A stretch of DNA of 50,633 nucleotides. Origin: Deltaproteobacteria bacterium. Lineage in GTDB: Bacteria; Desulfobacterota; Desulfarculia; Adiutricales; Adiutricaceae. Each line of letters begins with the position of its first letter. Position 1 is the first letter of the stretch. The position numbers were made by a program, and so were the translations under genes. The DNA is taken from positions 1 to 50,633 of the forward strand of contig JAIROO010000281.1 of the NCBI GenBank assembly GCA_031257535.1, in the 5' to 3' direction. Below the pieces are notes generated by a model that saw only the letters and a program-made list of their open reading frames with translations, ran no database searches and was not told the DNA's origin. Of the stretch, positions 40,392-49,070 are shown one piece after another.

Positions 40392-41286
40392 AACACTCCC
40401 TTCTACGTTTCCAGGGCGTAAAGGTAAAGCCAAACCTGGATAAAAATTGGGCTTGGCGAATAGATCCCCACCAAGTCGATCGAAAATAAGATCGAATCTA
40501 GGTCTCCCCTGGCCCAAAACCAAAAAAAGAAAAAAAATTTTTGCGGATAAATTAATATCCACAAAAAAAGCCTAAATGTCAAGTTATTAATTTTTAGCCC
40601 GAAAAAAAGTTCTAATAGGGCTATTGAGCCTTTAAGGGAGCGCGGGCGAGGGTAACCTTAACTTTTAGGCCAAGACTAAGCTTTTCGAATACGCGAAAAA
40701 GCTCCAAGGCCTTAAAAAAACTGGCTAACCACCCCCAAAAAAAGATATTGGCCTTTTTTAAAGCCCAAAAAGTATAGTTTTGTAGGCGTTTAGTCAGGCT
40801 TAGCCCTAAATCTTGTTGACGATAAAGTTTATCTCTTTTTTGGATTTCCAAGGCCAAAGCTTTAAGGCGTCAAGGCCAAAAAGAGCTAGAATAGGCTAAA
40901 GCCTTAGGGTTTCTCGCTCGCCAAAAAAACTCGCCCTTAAATTTTAGGCTAAGGCGGCTACCGCCGCTTTAAATTAGGGCTATGACCATATTCTGGCTAA
41001 ACGAGATTTGAGAAAATTGAGCCTTTGGAAGATAGGGGTTTAGCGGCGGGGAGCGGGGCGAATTTTTTCGACGCTTTAGATCGCGAAATAAAACGTTAGA
41101 GCGCTACGCGTCATTTATATATGTTTAAAACATTATATAAGCCGCAAAAGCAGTTTAAGCTTAATTTTTAGTCTATAACGTTTACTTTAATCAAAAAATA
41201 ATTTCTAAAGACATTTACTACGTAAAAACAAGTCTAAAAAAGTATTCGCCTTTTTTCTAAATTTCACCCCCTCCCCAAAAAAGAAG
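40392..41286. other. Gene-poor gap between the acetate transporter and the P1 peptidase
   Basis: Nothing convincing is coded here. A 78-codon minus-strand frame (40621-40857) has no ribosome site or recognisable motif. Around 41114-41139 an AT-rich near-palindrome (TTATATATGTTTAAAACATTATATAA with one mismatch zone) contains a TATAAT on the minus strand. An AAGGCGG-CTA-CCGCCGCTT hairpin lies near 40948. Confidence 0.4.
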
Positions 41287-42207
41287 TTAAGGGACCGAGC
41301 GCAAGATGGCTTCGCTCAAAATTTCCGCGGCCAAGGCTCCTAAATAAGAGATATTGGCCTCTGGCCCAGAGCCGAGGCTTAAGGCGAAAACCACGTCCCC
41401 GTCAAACATTAAGTGGGCGGGAAAAATTGCCCGAGAAAGGCCACAGCAAGCCATGCGGGCCAAGCGAAAGGCGTTTAATTTATCTAAGGGGGCGTTAGTG
41501 GCCACGACCGCGAGGACCGTCTGGCCAGGGCGGGTCGGGGGGCTCTTTTCCAAGACGCCTAAAATCTCGCTCCGCGTGGCTAAACCTCCTTTCGACGAGA
41601 TTAGGCCAGAGACGATGGCCCCGGTTTGGGGATTGACGACGCTGCCTAAAGAATTGACGACGACTAGGGCCGCCACTTTTAAGCCATTGGGCCTAGCCTC
41701 GCCAAACGAGCCCAGACCAGAGGGACTGGCGCCGTTCGGGCCGCCCAGTAAGCCGGAGGCGGCCGAAAAACCCGCCCCCAAAGGGCCACTTAAGGCCGGA
41801 GCGGAACTCGCGTTGACCGCGGCCGCGTAACCCATGGCCTCGTCGGGTAAGGCGCCGTTAGAAAGATTGGCCGGATAATCGTAGATAACCGCGGCCGGGA
41901 CAATGGGCACCCGGATGGGGCCAGTCGCGAAACCCGCCCCCTTTTCCCGTAAAAACCTGACCACGCCCGTGGCCGCGGCCAAGCCAAAAGCGCTGCCGCC
42001 GGCTAGAGTTAGGCCGTGGATGGCGGGGACTAAGCTTTCTGGCCGTAAAAGATCCAACTCCCGAACGCCTGGGGCGAACCCCGGCACAAAAGCCGAGGCC
42101 ACGGCTCCGGCTGGGCACAATATAGCCGTGCAGCCCGTTTTAGCGTTTCGATCCTCTTGATGGCCGACGGTCAAGCCTGGCAGTTCGCTTAAGGTGATTG
42201 AGGTCAA
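41287..42207 (-). CDS. P1-family (S58, DmpA/BapA-like) peptidase
   Basis: A 306-residue protein of the N-terminal-nucleophile aminopeptidase-like P1 family, whose precursors cut themselves into two chains. Conserved landmarks are the N-terminal LPGLTVGHQEDRNAKTGCTA, HGLTLAGGSAFGLAAATGVV, and VAALVVVNSLGSVVNPQTG just before the second half, then TVLAVVATNAPLDK. The stretch corresponding to the usual GxGTGA..GK..GGxG cleavage zone is altered to a Gly/Ser/Ala-rich loop (SGPLGAGFSAASGLLGGPNG), so processing needs checking. The substrate is unknown. It stands alone on the minus strand, with no obvious signal peptide, so it is probably cytoplasmic. Confidence 0.8.
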   Translation of the reverse strand: MTSITLSELPGLTVGHQEDRNAKTGCTAILCPAGAVASAFVPGFAPGVRELDLLRPESLVPAIHGLTLAGGSAFGLAAATGVVRFLREKGAGFATGPIRVPIVPAAVIYDYPANLSNGALPDEAMGYAAAVNASSAPALSGPLGAGFSAASGLLGGPNGASPSGLGSFGEARPNGLKVAALVVVNSLGSVVNPQTGAIVSGLISSKGGLATRSEILGVLEKSPPTRPGQTVLAVVATNAPLDKLNAFRLARMACCGLSRAIFPAHLMFDGDVVFALSLGSGPEANISYLGALAAEILSEAILRSVP

Positions 42208-42889
42208 GGCTTTGGCTCCCTTAAAGATATTGGCGTTAAAGACTTGAGGCCCTCGTAAAAAAACCTTTTTATTGGCGAGGGCGGGTTTATTTACAATTTA
42301 TAGTGGCATCAATAGTAATAAAATCGCTTATATAGTAGAGACAGGGTCTATAATTTCAAGACAAAGATTTAACGATAGGGGCTTAAAAAAACGTCCCCCC
42401 TTGGCAAAAATAGGGAAAAGTCAAAAGCCTCAAGGCCCTTTTCTTAATTCGCTCGATCGCTCCTTATTGTTGCCAAAGCTCATTTTGTTGAATATAATAA
42501 ACCCTCGCCGCGACAAAGACAAAAAAAAAAGCCCTTTTTTCGGCCTCATAACGTTTTTGGAGCCAAAAAGGGCGGCGACCTAAAGCCTAAGGTCAAAAAA
42601 GGCCAAAACCCTTTAAGGGGCTAAGATTGTCTTATTTCCAGTAATAGGGGGTCAAGCCGTTTTTTCGCGCTGGCTAAAATAAGCTCGCCGCCCAAAAAAG
42701 AGCGAAAGCTCGTTTTTAGGGCTCAAAAAACGAAAAAAGTCAAAAAAACTTTGGGCCTTTGGCCAGTATTTATCGCATCTTTTACAGTAAATACGCCTTT
42801 TTGACTACATAAAATTTGGTAAAAGCATATCAATTACGCCTAAAAAGACCGCTTTTGGTCTATGGGTAAAATTAAAAATGGGGGATTAA
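42208..42889 (+). promoter_or_regulatory. Upstream region of the amino-acid ABC operon
   Basis: No convincing gene is present; a 103-codon plus-strand frame at 42272-42583 lacks a ribosome site and motifs. A long hairpin at 42531-42573 (GCCCTTTTT/AAAAAGGGC) with an A-tract on its left would act as a minus-strand terminator. GTATTTA at 42766-42772 and TAAATAC at 42788-42794 form a dyad. TTGACT at 42801-42806 with CATATC at 42826-42831 is a possible promoter. GGGGGA lies before the ATG at 42890. Confidence 0.45.
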
Positions 42890-43657
42890 ATGAAAAATAC
42901 CCTGATTATAGCTATTTTTACGGTCCTGGCTCTTTTAATTATTGGAGTCTCGCCCGCCCCGGCCGAAGTGGCTGGCAAGACTTTCATTAACGGCATTGAC
43001 GCCAACTTTCCGCCCTTCGCCATGATGGGCCGCGATGGTAAAGCCACGGGCTTTGACATTGAGGCCGTGGACTGGATCGCCAAAAAGTTGGGGTTTTCGG
43101 TCAAGCATCAGCCCATGGAGTGGGACTCGATAGTGACCAGTTTAAAAGACAAAAAAATCGACTTGATCGCCTCGGGCCTGTCCGTCAGCGCCGAGCGGGC
43201 GAACCAGATCGCCTTTTCTAAGCCTTATTGGCAAGTCGACCAAGTGGTCCTAGTCCGCAAAGACTCGGACTTGACGGTCGAACAAGTCATGAGCGGCGAC
43301 TTAAAAATCGGCGTTCAGCAAGGCACCTCCGAGGCCAAATCCATGGCGGACGCGAACGGTAAGAATGGCCGTCGTTATACCTTAGCCGCTTATGGCTCGG
43401 CCGAACTCGCGGCTTCCGACGTGGTCAACGGTCGCATCGCGGCCGTGGTCTTAAACGACGCCCCGGCTGGCGAAGTTATTAAACACTTGGCCGTCAAAAA
43501 CATCGGGCAAGCCGGCATTCCTTCGGAGGAATTCGCTTACGGGGTCAACAAAGACAACGTCGAGCTCTTAGAGGCCTTAAATAAGGGGTTAGACCTTTTA
43601 ACGCAAGATCCTTTTTGGGAAACTTTAAAGGCCAAGTACAATCCTGGCGTCCATTAA
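42890..43657 (+). CDS. Polar amino-acid ABC transporter, periplasmic binding protein
   Basis: Family 3 (SBP_bac_3) solute-binding protein, 255 aa. Residues 1-25 are a signal peptide ending PAPAE. The mature protein shows the typical GIDANFPPFAMMGRDGKATG, FDIEAVDWIAKKLGF, PMEWDSIVTSLKDKKIDLIA and the SVSAERANQIAFSKPYW substrate-loop region. The pattern fits amino-acid binding (Arg in ERANQ, Asp in the later VVLNDAPAG). The exact ligand cannot be told. It is the first gene of a four-gene operon with two permeases and one ATPase; the next gene begins 41 bp later. A promoter and dyad may lie at 42766-42831. Confidence 0.88.
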   Translation: MKNTLIIAIFTVLALLIIGVSPAPAEVAGKTFINGIDANFPPFAMMGRDGKATGFDIEAVDWIAKKLGFSVKHQPMEWDSIVTSLKDKKIDLIASGLSVSAERANQIAFSKPYWQVDQVVLVRKDSDLTVEQVMSGDLKIGVQQGTSEAKSMADANGKNGRRYTLAAYGSAELAASDVVNGRIAAVVLNDAPAGEVIKHLAVKNIGQAGIPSEEFAYGVNKDNVELLEALNKGLDLLTQDPFWETLKAKYNPGVH

Positions 43658-43698
43658 TCCTGACATGGCTATTTCTTTTTTGGTTTTTGGGACGCTAA

Positions 43699-44451
43699 AT
43701 GGATTTTTTTAAAAACCTTTTTTCGCCCGAAATCCTAAGAGCCATAACCGATTTTTCGCAATCGGCTCTTTTTATAGCCCAAGGGTCTGGCTATACGGTG
43801 GCTTTAATCGCCTTAGCCATGCTCTTGGGCCTTATTTTAGGTCTGCCCCTTTCGACTATTACGGTCTACGGGCCAGGTTGGCTAAAAAAGCTAACCGGTC
43901 TCTACGTGTGGTTTTTTCGGGGCGTCCCTATTTTAGTCTTGATGTTTTTGATTTACTTTGGTTTTTTCGACCTTATCGAGTCCTTTTATTTTAAGCTTTT
44001 TGAAGAGCGACTCGTTTTAACTCCCTTTAAGGCCGCGGTCTTATCTTTGGGTTTAGCCAGCGCGGCTTACCAGTCGCAAATTTTTAAGGGCGCCATTTTG
44101 TCGGTCCAAAGTGGCCAACTAAAGGCCGCCTTAGCTTTAGGCTTTTCCAAAAAACGGGCCATTATCCACGTTATTTTGCCCCAAGCTCTCCGGATCTCCA
44201 TCCCGGCCTGGTCCAACGAGTACTCCATCCTCCTTAAAGACTCGGCCATCGCCTACGTGCTCGGGACCATGGAAATTATGGCCCGCACCCGTTTTATGGC
44301 CTCCACCACCTTCGCCCACATTCGCTTTTACCTCTTCGCGGGTCTTTTGTATTTCGTCTTAACTTGGCTGGGCGTAAAACTCCTCGCCGTTTTAGACAAA
44401 AAAGTCCGGATCCCGGGTTTAGCCCACGACGTTTTTCGGGCCGAAGACTAA
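43699..44451 (+). CDS. Amino-acid ABC transporter permease 1
   Basis: HisM/GlnP-type inner-membrane permease, 250 aa. It has about five helices, and the family EAA loop is in the C-terminal half: KAALALGFSKKRAIIHVILP, then QALRISIPAWSNEYSILLKD. An N-terminal stretch of about 25 residues precedes the first helix (SGYTVALIALAMLLGLILGL). FRGVPILVLMFLIYFG is the usual RGTP segment. It sits between the binding protein and the ATPase. With the second permease at 45247 it probably forms a heterodimeric channel. Confidence 0.87.
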   Translation: MDFFKNLFSPEILRAITDFSQSALFIAQGSGYTVALIALAMLLGLILGLPLSTITVYGPGWLKKLTGLYVWFFRGVPILVLMFLIYFGFFDLIESFYFKLFEERLVLTPFKAAVLSLGLASAAYQSQIFKGAILSVQSGQLKAALALGFSKKRAIIHVILPQALRISIPAWSNEYSILLKDSAIAYVLGTMEIMARTRFMASTTFAHIRFYLFAGLLYFVLTWLGVKLLAVLDKKVRIPGLAHDVFRAED

Positions 44452-44486
44452 ATTCGCGAAAGAACCCCAAAAAAGGCTATAAAAAC

Positions 44487-45245
44487 GTGACCGAGCCCCG
44501 CCCCTTATTAGAAGTTTCGCGCGTGACCCGCGTCATTGACGGCAAAAAAATATTAGACGACGTCTCGCTATCCTTAAATAAAGGCGATCTAAAAGTCGTC
44601 ATTGGCCCGTCTGGCGGGGGCAAAAGCACCCTTTTACAGTGCGTCAATTTTCTCCAGGTCCCTAACCAGGGCGACGTTTTTCTGGACGGGGTCTCGGCCC
44701 GGGAGATGAGCCGCCACAACATTAACCTTTTTCGCCAAAAAATAGGCATGATCTTTCAGGATTTTAACCTTTTTGACCACCTCTCCGCCCGCGACAACGT
44801 GGCCATCGCCTTAAGAAAAGTCAAAGGCCAAAAAAAAGCCAAGGCCTATCAACGGGCCATGGAGGAATTAGACCGCGTCGGCCTCGCCGACAAAGCCGAC
44901 CTTTATCCCTCGCAGCTATCGGGCGGCCAAAAACAAAGGGTCTCTTTAGCCCGGGCTTTAGCCATGGATCCCATGGTCATGCTTTTAGACGAGCCCACCA
45001 GCGCTTTAGACCCCGAGCTAATTGGCGAGGTTTTAAACGTTATCGCCCAGCTGTCTTATAGCGGCATGACCATGCTCATGGTCACTCACCAAATAGGTTT
45101 CGCCCGCCACCTAACCAAGGAAATTATTTTTATGGAAGCCGGTCGCGTGGTGGAAACCGGCCCGCCCGAGCTTCTGGAAGGCGGACCAGGCGGGGGACGG
45201 GCGGCCGAGTTTTGCGCTAAACTGGCCGAGGTCACGGGTCGCTAA
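44487..45245 (+). CDS. Amino-acid ABC transporter ATPase
   Basis: GlnQ/HisP-type ATPase, 252 aa. I chose GTG at 44487 (VTEPRPLLEVSRVTRVIDGK) because the longer frame from 44364 only overlaps the upstream permease and adds a basic tail foreign to the family. Motifs: Walker A GPSGGGKST, Q-loop MIFQDFNLFDHLSARDNV, signature LSGGQKQRVSLA, Walker B VMLLDEPTSALD, switch MVTHQ. The gene lies 35 bp after permease 1, and permease 2 starts 1 bp after its stop, so the set is one transcript. No additional C-terminal sensing domain is present. Confidence 0.9.
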   Translation: MTEPRPLLEVSRVTRVIDGKKILDDVSLSLNKGDLKVVIGPSGGGKSTLLQCVNFLQVPNQGDVFLDGVSAREMSRHNINLFRQKIGMIFQDFNLFDHLSARDNVAIALRKVKGQKKAKAYQRAMEELDRVGLADKADLYPSQLSGGQKQRVSLARALAMDPMVMLLDEPTSALDPELIGEVLNVIAQLSYSGMTMLMVTHQIGFARHLTKEIIFMEAGRVVETGPPELLEGGPGGGRAAEFCAKLAEVTGR

Positions 45246-45246
45246 A

Positions 45247-45972
45247 ATGTCGACTTGGCAGTTTTACTGGGAGACCTTGATCCCCGCCGTCAACAAAGGA
45301 TTGGGTTTATCCATCGCCTTAATCGTCCCCTCGGCCGTCTTAGGGCTGGCTTTAGGCCTTTTGGTGGGGGCGGGTCGAGCCATGGGGGCGAAAAAAACCC
45401 TCGGGCGCCTTTTAAACTTGTACGTGGCCATATTTAGGGGCACGCCTTTGGTGGTCCAATTGGTAATGTGGTTTTACGGCCTCCCCTCTTTAGCCTTAAT
45501 CTTAGAGGGCTACTTTAAACCCTTAGGCTGGCCCCCCTTTTGGCGAGGGTTATTGTTGTCGCCCTACGCCGCGGCGGTCTTGGGTTTTACCCTTTGTAGC
45601 GGGGCTTACCAGTCGGAGTACGTGCGCGGGGCCATTTTATCCATTAAAAAAGGTCAATTTCTGGCCGCGAGAGCTTTGGGCTTTTCAAAGGCTCAAGCCT
45701 TTTGGAGCGTCATCGCCCCAGTGGCTTTGCGGCGGGCTCTCCCGGGCTGCGGCAATGAAATTATTTATTTGATAAAATACTCGTCCTTAGCTTTAGTGGT
45801 CACGGCCGTAGAAATTACTGGCCAAGCCAAAATGGTGGCTTCTTTGTATTTTCGGCATTTAGAGTGTTATTTACTGGCCGCGGTCTATTATCTAGCCTTA
45901 GTGACCGTGGCCACGGCCATCTTAGGCTATTTAGAAAAAAAACTGGCCGTCCCCGGCCTTGACCCCCATTAA
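45247..45972 (+). CDS. Amino-acid ABC transporter permease 2
   Basis: Second HisMQ-type permease, 241 aa, with the same plan as permease 1. It has N-terminal helices from LGLSIALIVPSAVLGLALGL, IFRGTPLVVQLVMWFYGLPS, and the EAA loop AARALGFSKAQAFWSVIAPV followed by ALRRALPGCGNEIIYLIKYS. Having two permease genes of different sequence implies a heterodimer as in the histidine/glutamate systems. It ends the four-gene operon; the next gene, an ABC-2 ATPase, begins 76 bp later and is unrelated in function. Confidence 0.87.
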   Translation: MSTWQFYWETLIPAVNKGLGLSIALIVPSAVLGLALGLLVGAGRAMGAKKTLGRLLNLYVAIFRGTPLVVQLVMWFYGLPSLALILEGYFKPLGWPPFWRGLLLSPYAAAVLGFTLCSGAYQSEYVRGAILSIKKGQFLAARALGFSKAQAFWSVIAPVALRRALPGCGNEIIYLIKYSSLALVVTAVEITGQAKMVASLYFRHLECYLLAAVYYLALVTVATAILGYLEKKLAVPGLDPH

Positions 45973-46048
45973 CTAAAAAAACGCCATCAAGGTTGGGGCC
46001 CACTTTTACCAAAATGGCCCGACGATTTGGCGAGACCAATAAAACCCT

Positions 46049-46786
46049 ATGTCCAGGCCCAATAATGGGGACGCTCCCCTTTTAGTCGTCAAAAACCTCA
46101 CCCGAGCTTTTGGGTCGCGGCTAGCCATCCAGGAGGCGAGCTTTACTTTAGGAGTGGGCGAGCGCCTGGCCTTAGTTGGCCCCAACGGCGCGGGGAAAAC
46201 CACTCTTTTAAAGCTGATCGCCGGGGTTTTAGCCGCGGATTACGGGACCATCGCCATCGACGGTCTGTCGCCCGCCTTAGCTCGACAGACCGCGGGGCTC
46301 GTTGGTTGGCTGCCGGAGTCGGCCCCCTTAAATCCAGATCTAACGGTTTTAGAGCACCTTTCGCTTTCGGCCGACTTTTTAGGCTTAAAATCGCCTTCCG
46401 CGGACCAAAAAATCGAAGAACTCATAGGGGCCTTAAACTTAAAGGAAAAACTGCCCAGATTATGCGGCCAGCTGTCCTTAGGCTCTCGAAGGCAGGTGGC
46501 TTTGGCCTTAGCTTTAATGGGCCCGCCCAAACTCTTGCTGTTAGACGAGCCCACGTCCAGCTTAGACCCTTTAGAGGTTTTACGCTGCCGCGAGTACCTT
46601 CGGACTTTACCCGAATCGACCTCAATTATAATCTCTAGCCACGCCTTAGACGAGGCGGCCAAATCCACGACTTTAGCCTTATTCGTCGCCGCCGGGCGGA
46701 TAAGCGGCCCAAGGCCCTGGCCAGCCTTAGGCCCAGATCTGGAGGCCAGTTACTTAAGGGAGACCCGTGAAAGCCCCCGCCTTTAG
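46049..46786 (+). CDS. ABC-2 type ATPase (GldA/CcmA-like)
   Basis: A 245-residue ATPase of the drug/gliding-type ABC-2 branch (CcmA COG1131). Motifs: Walker A GPNGAGKTT (about residues 43-51), Q-loop LVGWLPESAPLNPDLTVLEH, signature LSLGSRRQVALA (Gly-Ser-Arg-Arg in place of the common GGxxQR), Walker B LLLLDEPTSSLDP and switch SSHAL. The permease starts inside its last 20 bases. A GldA/GldF-like pair is the closest match I can suggest, but no gliding genes are present and the substrate is unknown. Confidence 0.82.
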   Translation: MSRPNNGDAPLLVVKNLTRAFGSRLAIQEASFTLGVGERLALVGPNGAGKTTLLKLIAGVLAADYGTIAIDGLSPALARQTAGLVGWLPESAPLNPDLTVLEHLSLSADFLGLKSPSADQKIEELIGALNLKEKLPRLCGQLSLGSRRQVALALALMGPPKLLLLDEPTSSLDPLEVLRCREYLRTLPESTSIIISSHALDEAAKSTTLALFVAAGRISGPRPWPALGPDLEASYLRETRESPRL

Positions 46787-47537
46787 CCTAAAAAAAGCCT
46801 TAACCTTAGCCGCCGCCGAGTGGTTGGCTTTCTGGTCCAATCCGGCCGGGGGTCTAGCCCTTCTGGTTTTCTTGGTCTTTTCGGGGATCTTGTTTTATAA
46901 CGCCGTGGCCGAGTTCGCGGCCACCAATCTTAGCGTCTTAGCCCAAGGCCGGATCTTAAACGCGGACGTGGTTATTTTCGCCAATGGTTTGACCAACCTC
47001 GGGTTAGTCGTCCTTTTGGTCTCGCCTTTAACCACTATGCGGGCCATGGCCGATTACGCCCACGGCGGGCGTTTGGACCGGCTCTTGGCTTGGCCCCTTA
47101 GCCCCTTAGAGATCGTCGTTGGCCAGCATTTAGCCGCGGTTTTCGCTATTTCCCTTTTAACGGTATTAAGCTTAATTCCTTTTGGGGCTATCTGGCTTAT
47201 GGGGGTGGGAAATTTAATGAGTCTTTTGACCGCGGCTATCGGTCTTTTTCTCTTAATTTTAGCCTGCGCGGCCATTGGCTTAGCCTTAGCCTCTTTTAAC
47301 TCTACCCCCTTAGGGGCGGCGTTGACCTCTTTAGGGGTTTTAGGCTTGTTGTGGGCCTTAGGTTGGGCCGCCCCTTATCTGCCGCCCCAAGCCGCTTACC
47401 TGGCCCAAGGTCTGGCCGTGGCCCCTAGGCTAGCCCATTTTGTCGTCGGCTTAATCGATCTCAACGACGTGGTCTATTTCCTGGTCTTAACCTTAGTGGC
47501 CTTGGCTATCGGGCGACCCTTAGGTCATCAAAAATAG
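46767..47537 (+). CDS. ABC-2 type permease (GldF-like)
   Basis: A 256-residue membrane protein with six predicted helices, beginning MKAPAFSLKKALTLAAAEWL from a GTG at 46767 that overlaps the ATPase by 20 bp. The segment TNLGLVVLLVSPLTTMRAMADYAHGGRLDRLLAWPLSPLE is the typical ABC-2 pattern of a helix, then R....E/D....G....LL..P.s..e. The GldG-like subunit that often follows GldF is absent. Whether the pair functions alone or with a distant subunit cannot be seen here. Confidence 0.75.
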   Translation: MKAPAFSLKKALTLAAAEWLAFWSNPAGGLALLVFLVFSGILFYNAVAEFAATNLSVLAQGRILNADVVIFANGLTNLGLVVLLVSPLTTMRAMADYAHGGRLDRLLAWPLSPLEIVVGQHLAAVFAISLLTVLSLIPFGAIWLMGVGNLMSLLTAAIGLFLLILACAAIGLALASFNSTPLGAALTSLGVLGLLWALGWAAPYLPPQAAYLAQGLAVAPRLAHFVVGLIDLNDVVYFLVLTLVALAIGRPLGHQK

Positions 47538-47783
47538 CTCGTTGTCAATATTTAAGTCTATTATTTCTAAAAAAATACTCCGCCTTTATTTTATTGCTTT
47601 ATTTAGGCGCGTTAAAATTTTTATAAAATAATCGCCGCCTATTATAGTCCTAAATTGACGCTATAAGACCTTAAACCTCGACTCTAGCCAAAAAGCCCAG
47701 AAAAATCTATAATTGGCCAAAGAGGGGATTTTAGGCTTTACCCTCCCCTAATCAACTAAAAAGAAGACTACGCGGACCAGTGG

Positions 47784-49070
47784 ATGCGCCTCCTTTATTC
47801 TTTCGTCTATTTTATTGGTTTTTTCTTGGCCACGCCTTATTGGCTGGTCCGCGGCCTTTTTAACCCCCAATACCTTAGTAACTTAAAAAGCCGGCTTTTT
47901 GGCCCGGCCAAACTCCTGCCCGCCTTAGACGGCAAAACCCGGGTTTGGGTCTGGGCCCTCTCCCTCGGCGAGGTTTTAGCCGCCCGGGAGTTAGTCGCGG
48001 AACTAGAAAAAGACGGACACGAGGTCTTTGTCACGGCCACGACCCTCGCCGGTCTAGCCATGGCTAAGGCTAATTGGCCCAAACTAGTCGTTCTGCCCTC
48101 GCCTTTGGACTTTTCCTTCTCCATTAGCCGCTTTTTGGAGACGACTAAACCCGACCATCTGGTTTTAGTGGAGACCGATCTCTGGCCAGGGGTCTTGATG
48201 GCCGCCCAAAAAAAGGGTCTTTCGACCGCCTTGGTCTCGGCCCGCTTAAGTCCTCGCTCCTTTAAAAATTACCGCAAAATCCGCTTTTTCTGGGCTAAAG
48301 TCTTACAATATTTCGACAAAATCATCACCCAAACCCAAGAGGACCAAGACAAGTTTATCGCCTTAGGGGCCAACCCGGAAAAGGTCGCGGTGGGCGGCAA
48401 CTTAAAATTTGACCAAACCCTCCCCCCCGAAGATCTTCACGAGGCCAGGGGCCAAGTTTTAGCCCAAACCGGCTGGCCTAAGGCTCGCTATCTGGTGGCG
48501 GGCAGCTTTCACGCGGGCGAAGACGAAATGATCTTAAAGATCTTTTTAGAATTAAACCCCAATTTTCCCGACGCGCGCTTAATCTTAGCCCCCCGCGACC
48601 GCCGGGCTTTCGCCCAGACTTACCGTTTAGCCCAAGAGTATTTTCCCGATAAGGTCGCTCGCCGCGCGGAACCTAAAAGCGAGGACCAAAACGCTCTGGT
48701 TTTTATTCTCGACACCTTGGGGGAACTGGAAAATTTTTACTCTTTAGCGGAAATAGCTTTAATCGGCAAAAGCTGGCCTGGGCGGCACGAAGGGGGCGGC
48801 CACAATCCCTTAGAGGCCGCCGCCCGGCGGCGGCCAGTAATTTGTGGCCCGAAAATCCATAATTTTAAGTGGATTTACGCGGCCTTAGTCGCCGCGGGCG
48901 GGGCCCTGGTTATCGACCAAAAAAATCTGGCGGCTAAACTGACCGCCCTTTTAAACGATCCGGGCCTTTTAACGAAAATGGGCGAGACCGGTCAAAAGTT
49001 TGTGGTCGAACACCAGGGAGCCGTTCGGGCCACCTTGGATATTTTGGCCTTAAAAAAAGGCCTTTCGTGA
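47784..49070 (+). CDS. waaA: Kdo transferase (WaaA/KdtA)
   Basis: Adds one or two Kdo residues from CMP-Kdo to lipid IVA at the inner membrane. An N-terminal membrane anchor (about residues 3-22, LLYSFVYFIGFFLATPYWLV) is followed by WVWALSLGEVLAARELVAEL (catalytic Glu in SLGE), VETDLWPGVLMAAQKKG, VAGSFHAGEDEMIL and GRHEGGGHNPLEAAA, all WaaA landmarks. At 428 aa it has normal length. The stop overlaps the lpxK start by 4 bp, so the two are coupled. The number of Kdo units added cannot be told from sequence. Confidence 0.9.
   Translation: MRLLYSFVYFIGFFLATPYWLVRGLFNPQYLSNLKSRLFGPAKLLPALDGKTRVWVWALSLGEVLAARELVAELEKDGHEVFVTATTLAGLAMAKANWPKLVVLPSPLDFSFSISRFLETTKPDHLVLVETDLWPGVLMAAQKKGLSTALVSARLSPRSFKNYRKIRFFWAKVLQYFDKIITQTQEDQDKFIALGANPEKVAVGGNLKFDQTLPPEDLHEARGQVLAQTGWPKARYLVAGSFHAGEDEMILKIFLELNPNFPDARLILAPRDRRAFAQTYRLAQEYFPDKVARRAEPKSEDQNALVFILDTLGELENFYSLAEIALIGKSWPGRHEGGGHNPLEAAARRRPVICGPKIHNFKWIYAALVAAGGALVIDQKNLAAKLTALLNDPGLLTKMGETGQKFVVEHQGAVRATLDILALKKGLS

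Noticed and set aside
40392..40562. 57-residue N-terminal extension of the acetate transporter
   Set aside because: The family starts near the NPxxLG motif, and the ATG at 40391 has a good GGGAG site.
40621..40857. Minus-strand 78-codon frame
   Set aside because: Starts at a TTG without a ribosome site, and its composition gives no support. Left as part of the gene-poor gap.
42272..42583. Plus-strand 103-codon frame
   Set aside because: No ribosome site, no recognisable motif, AT-rich non-coding look, and it runs across a long hairpin at 42531-42573.
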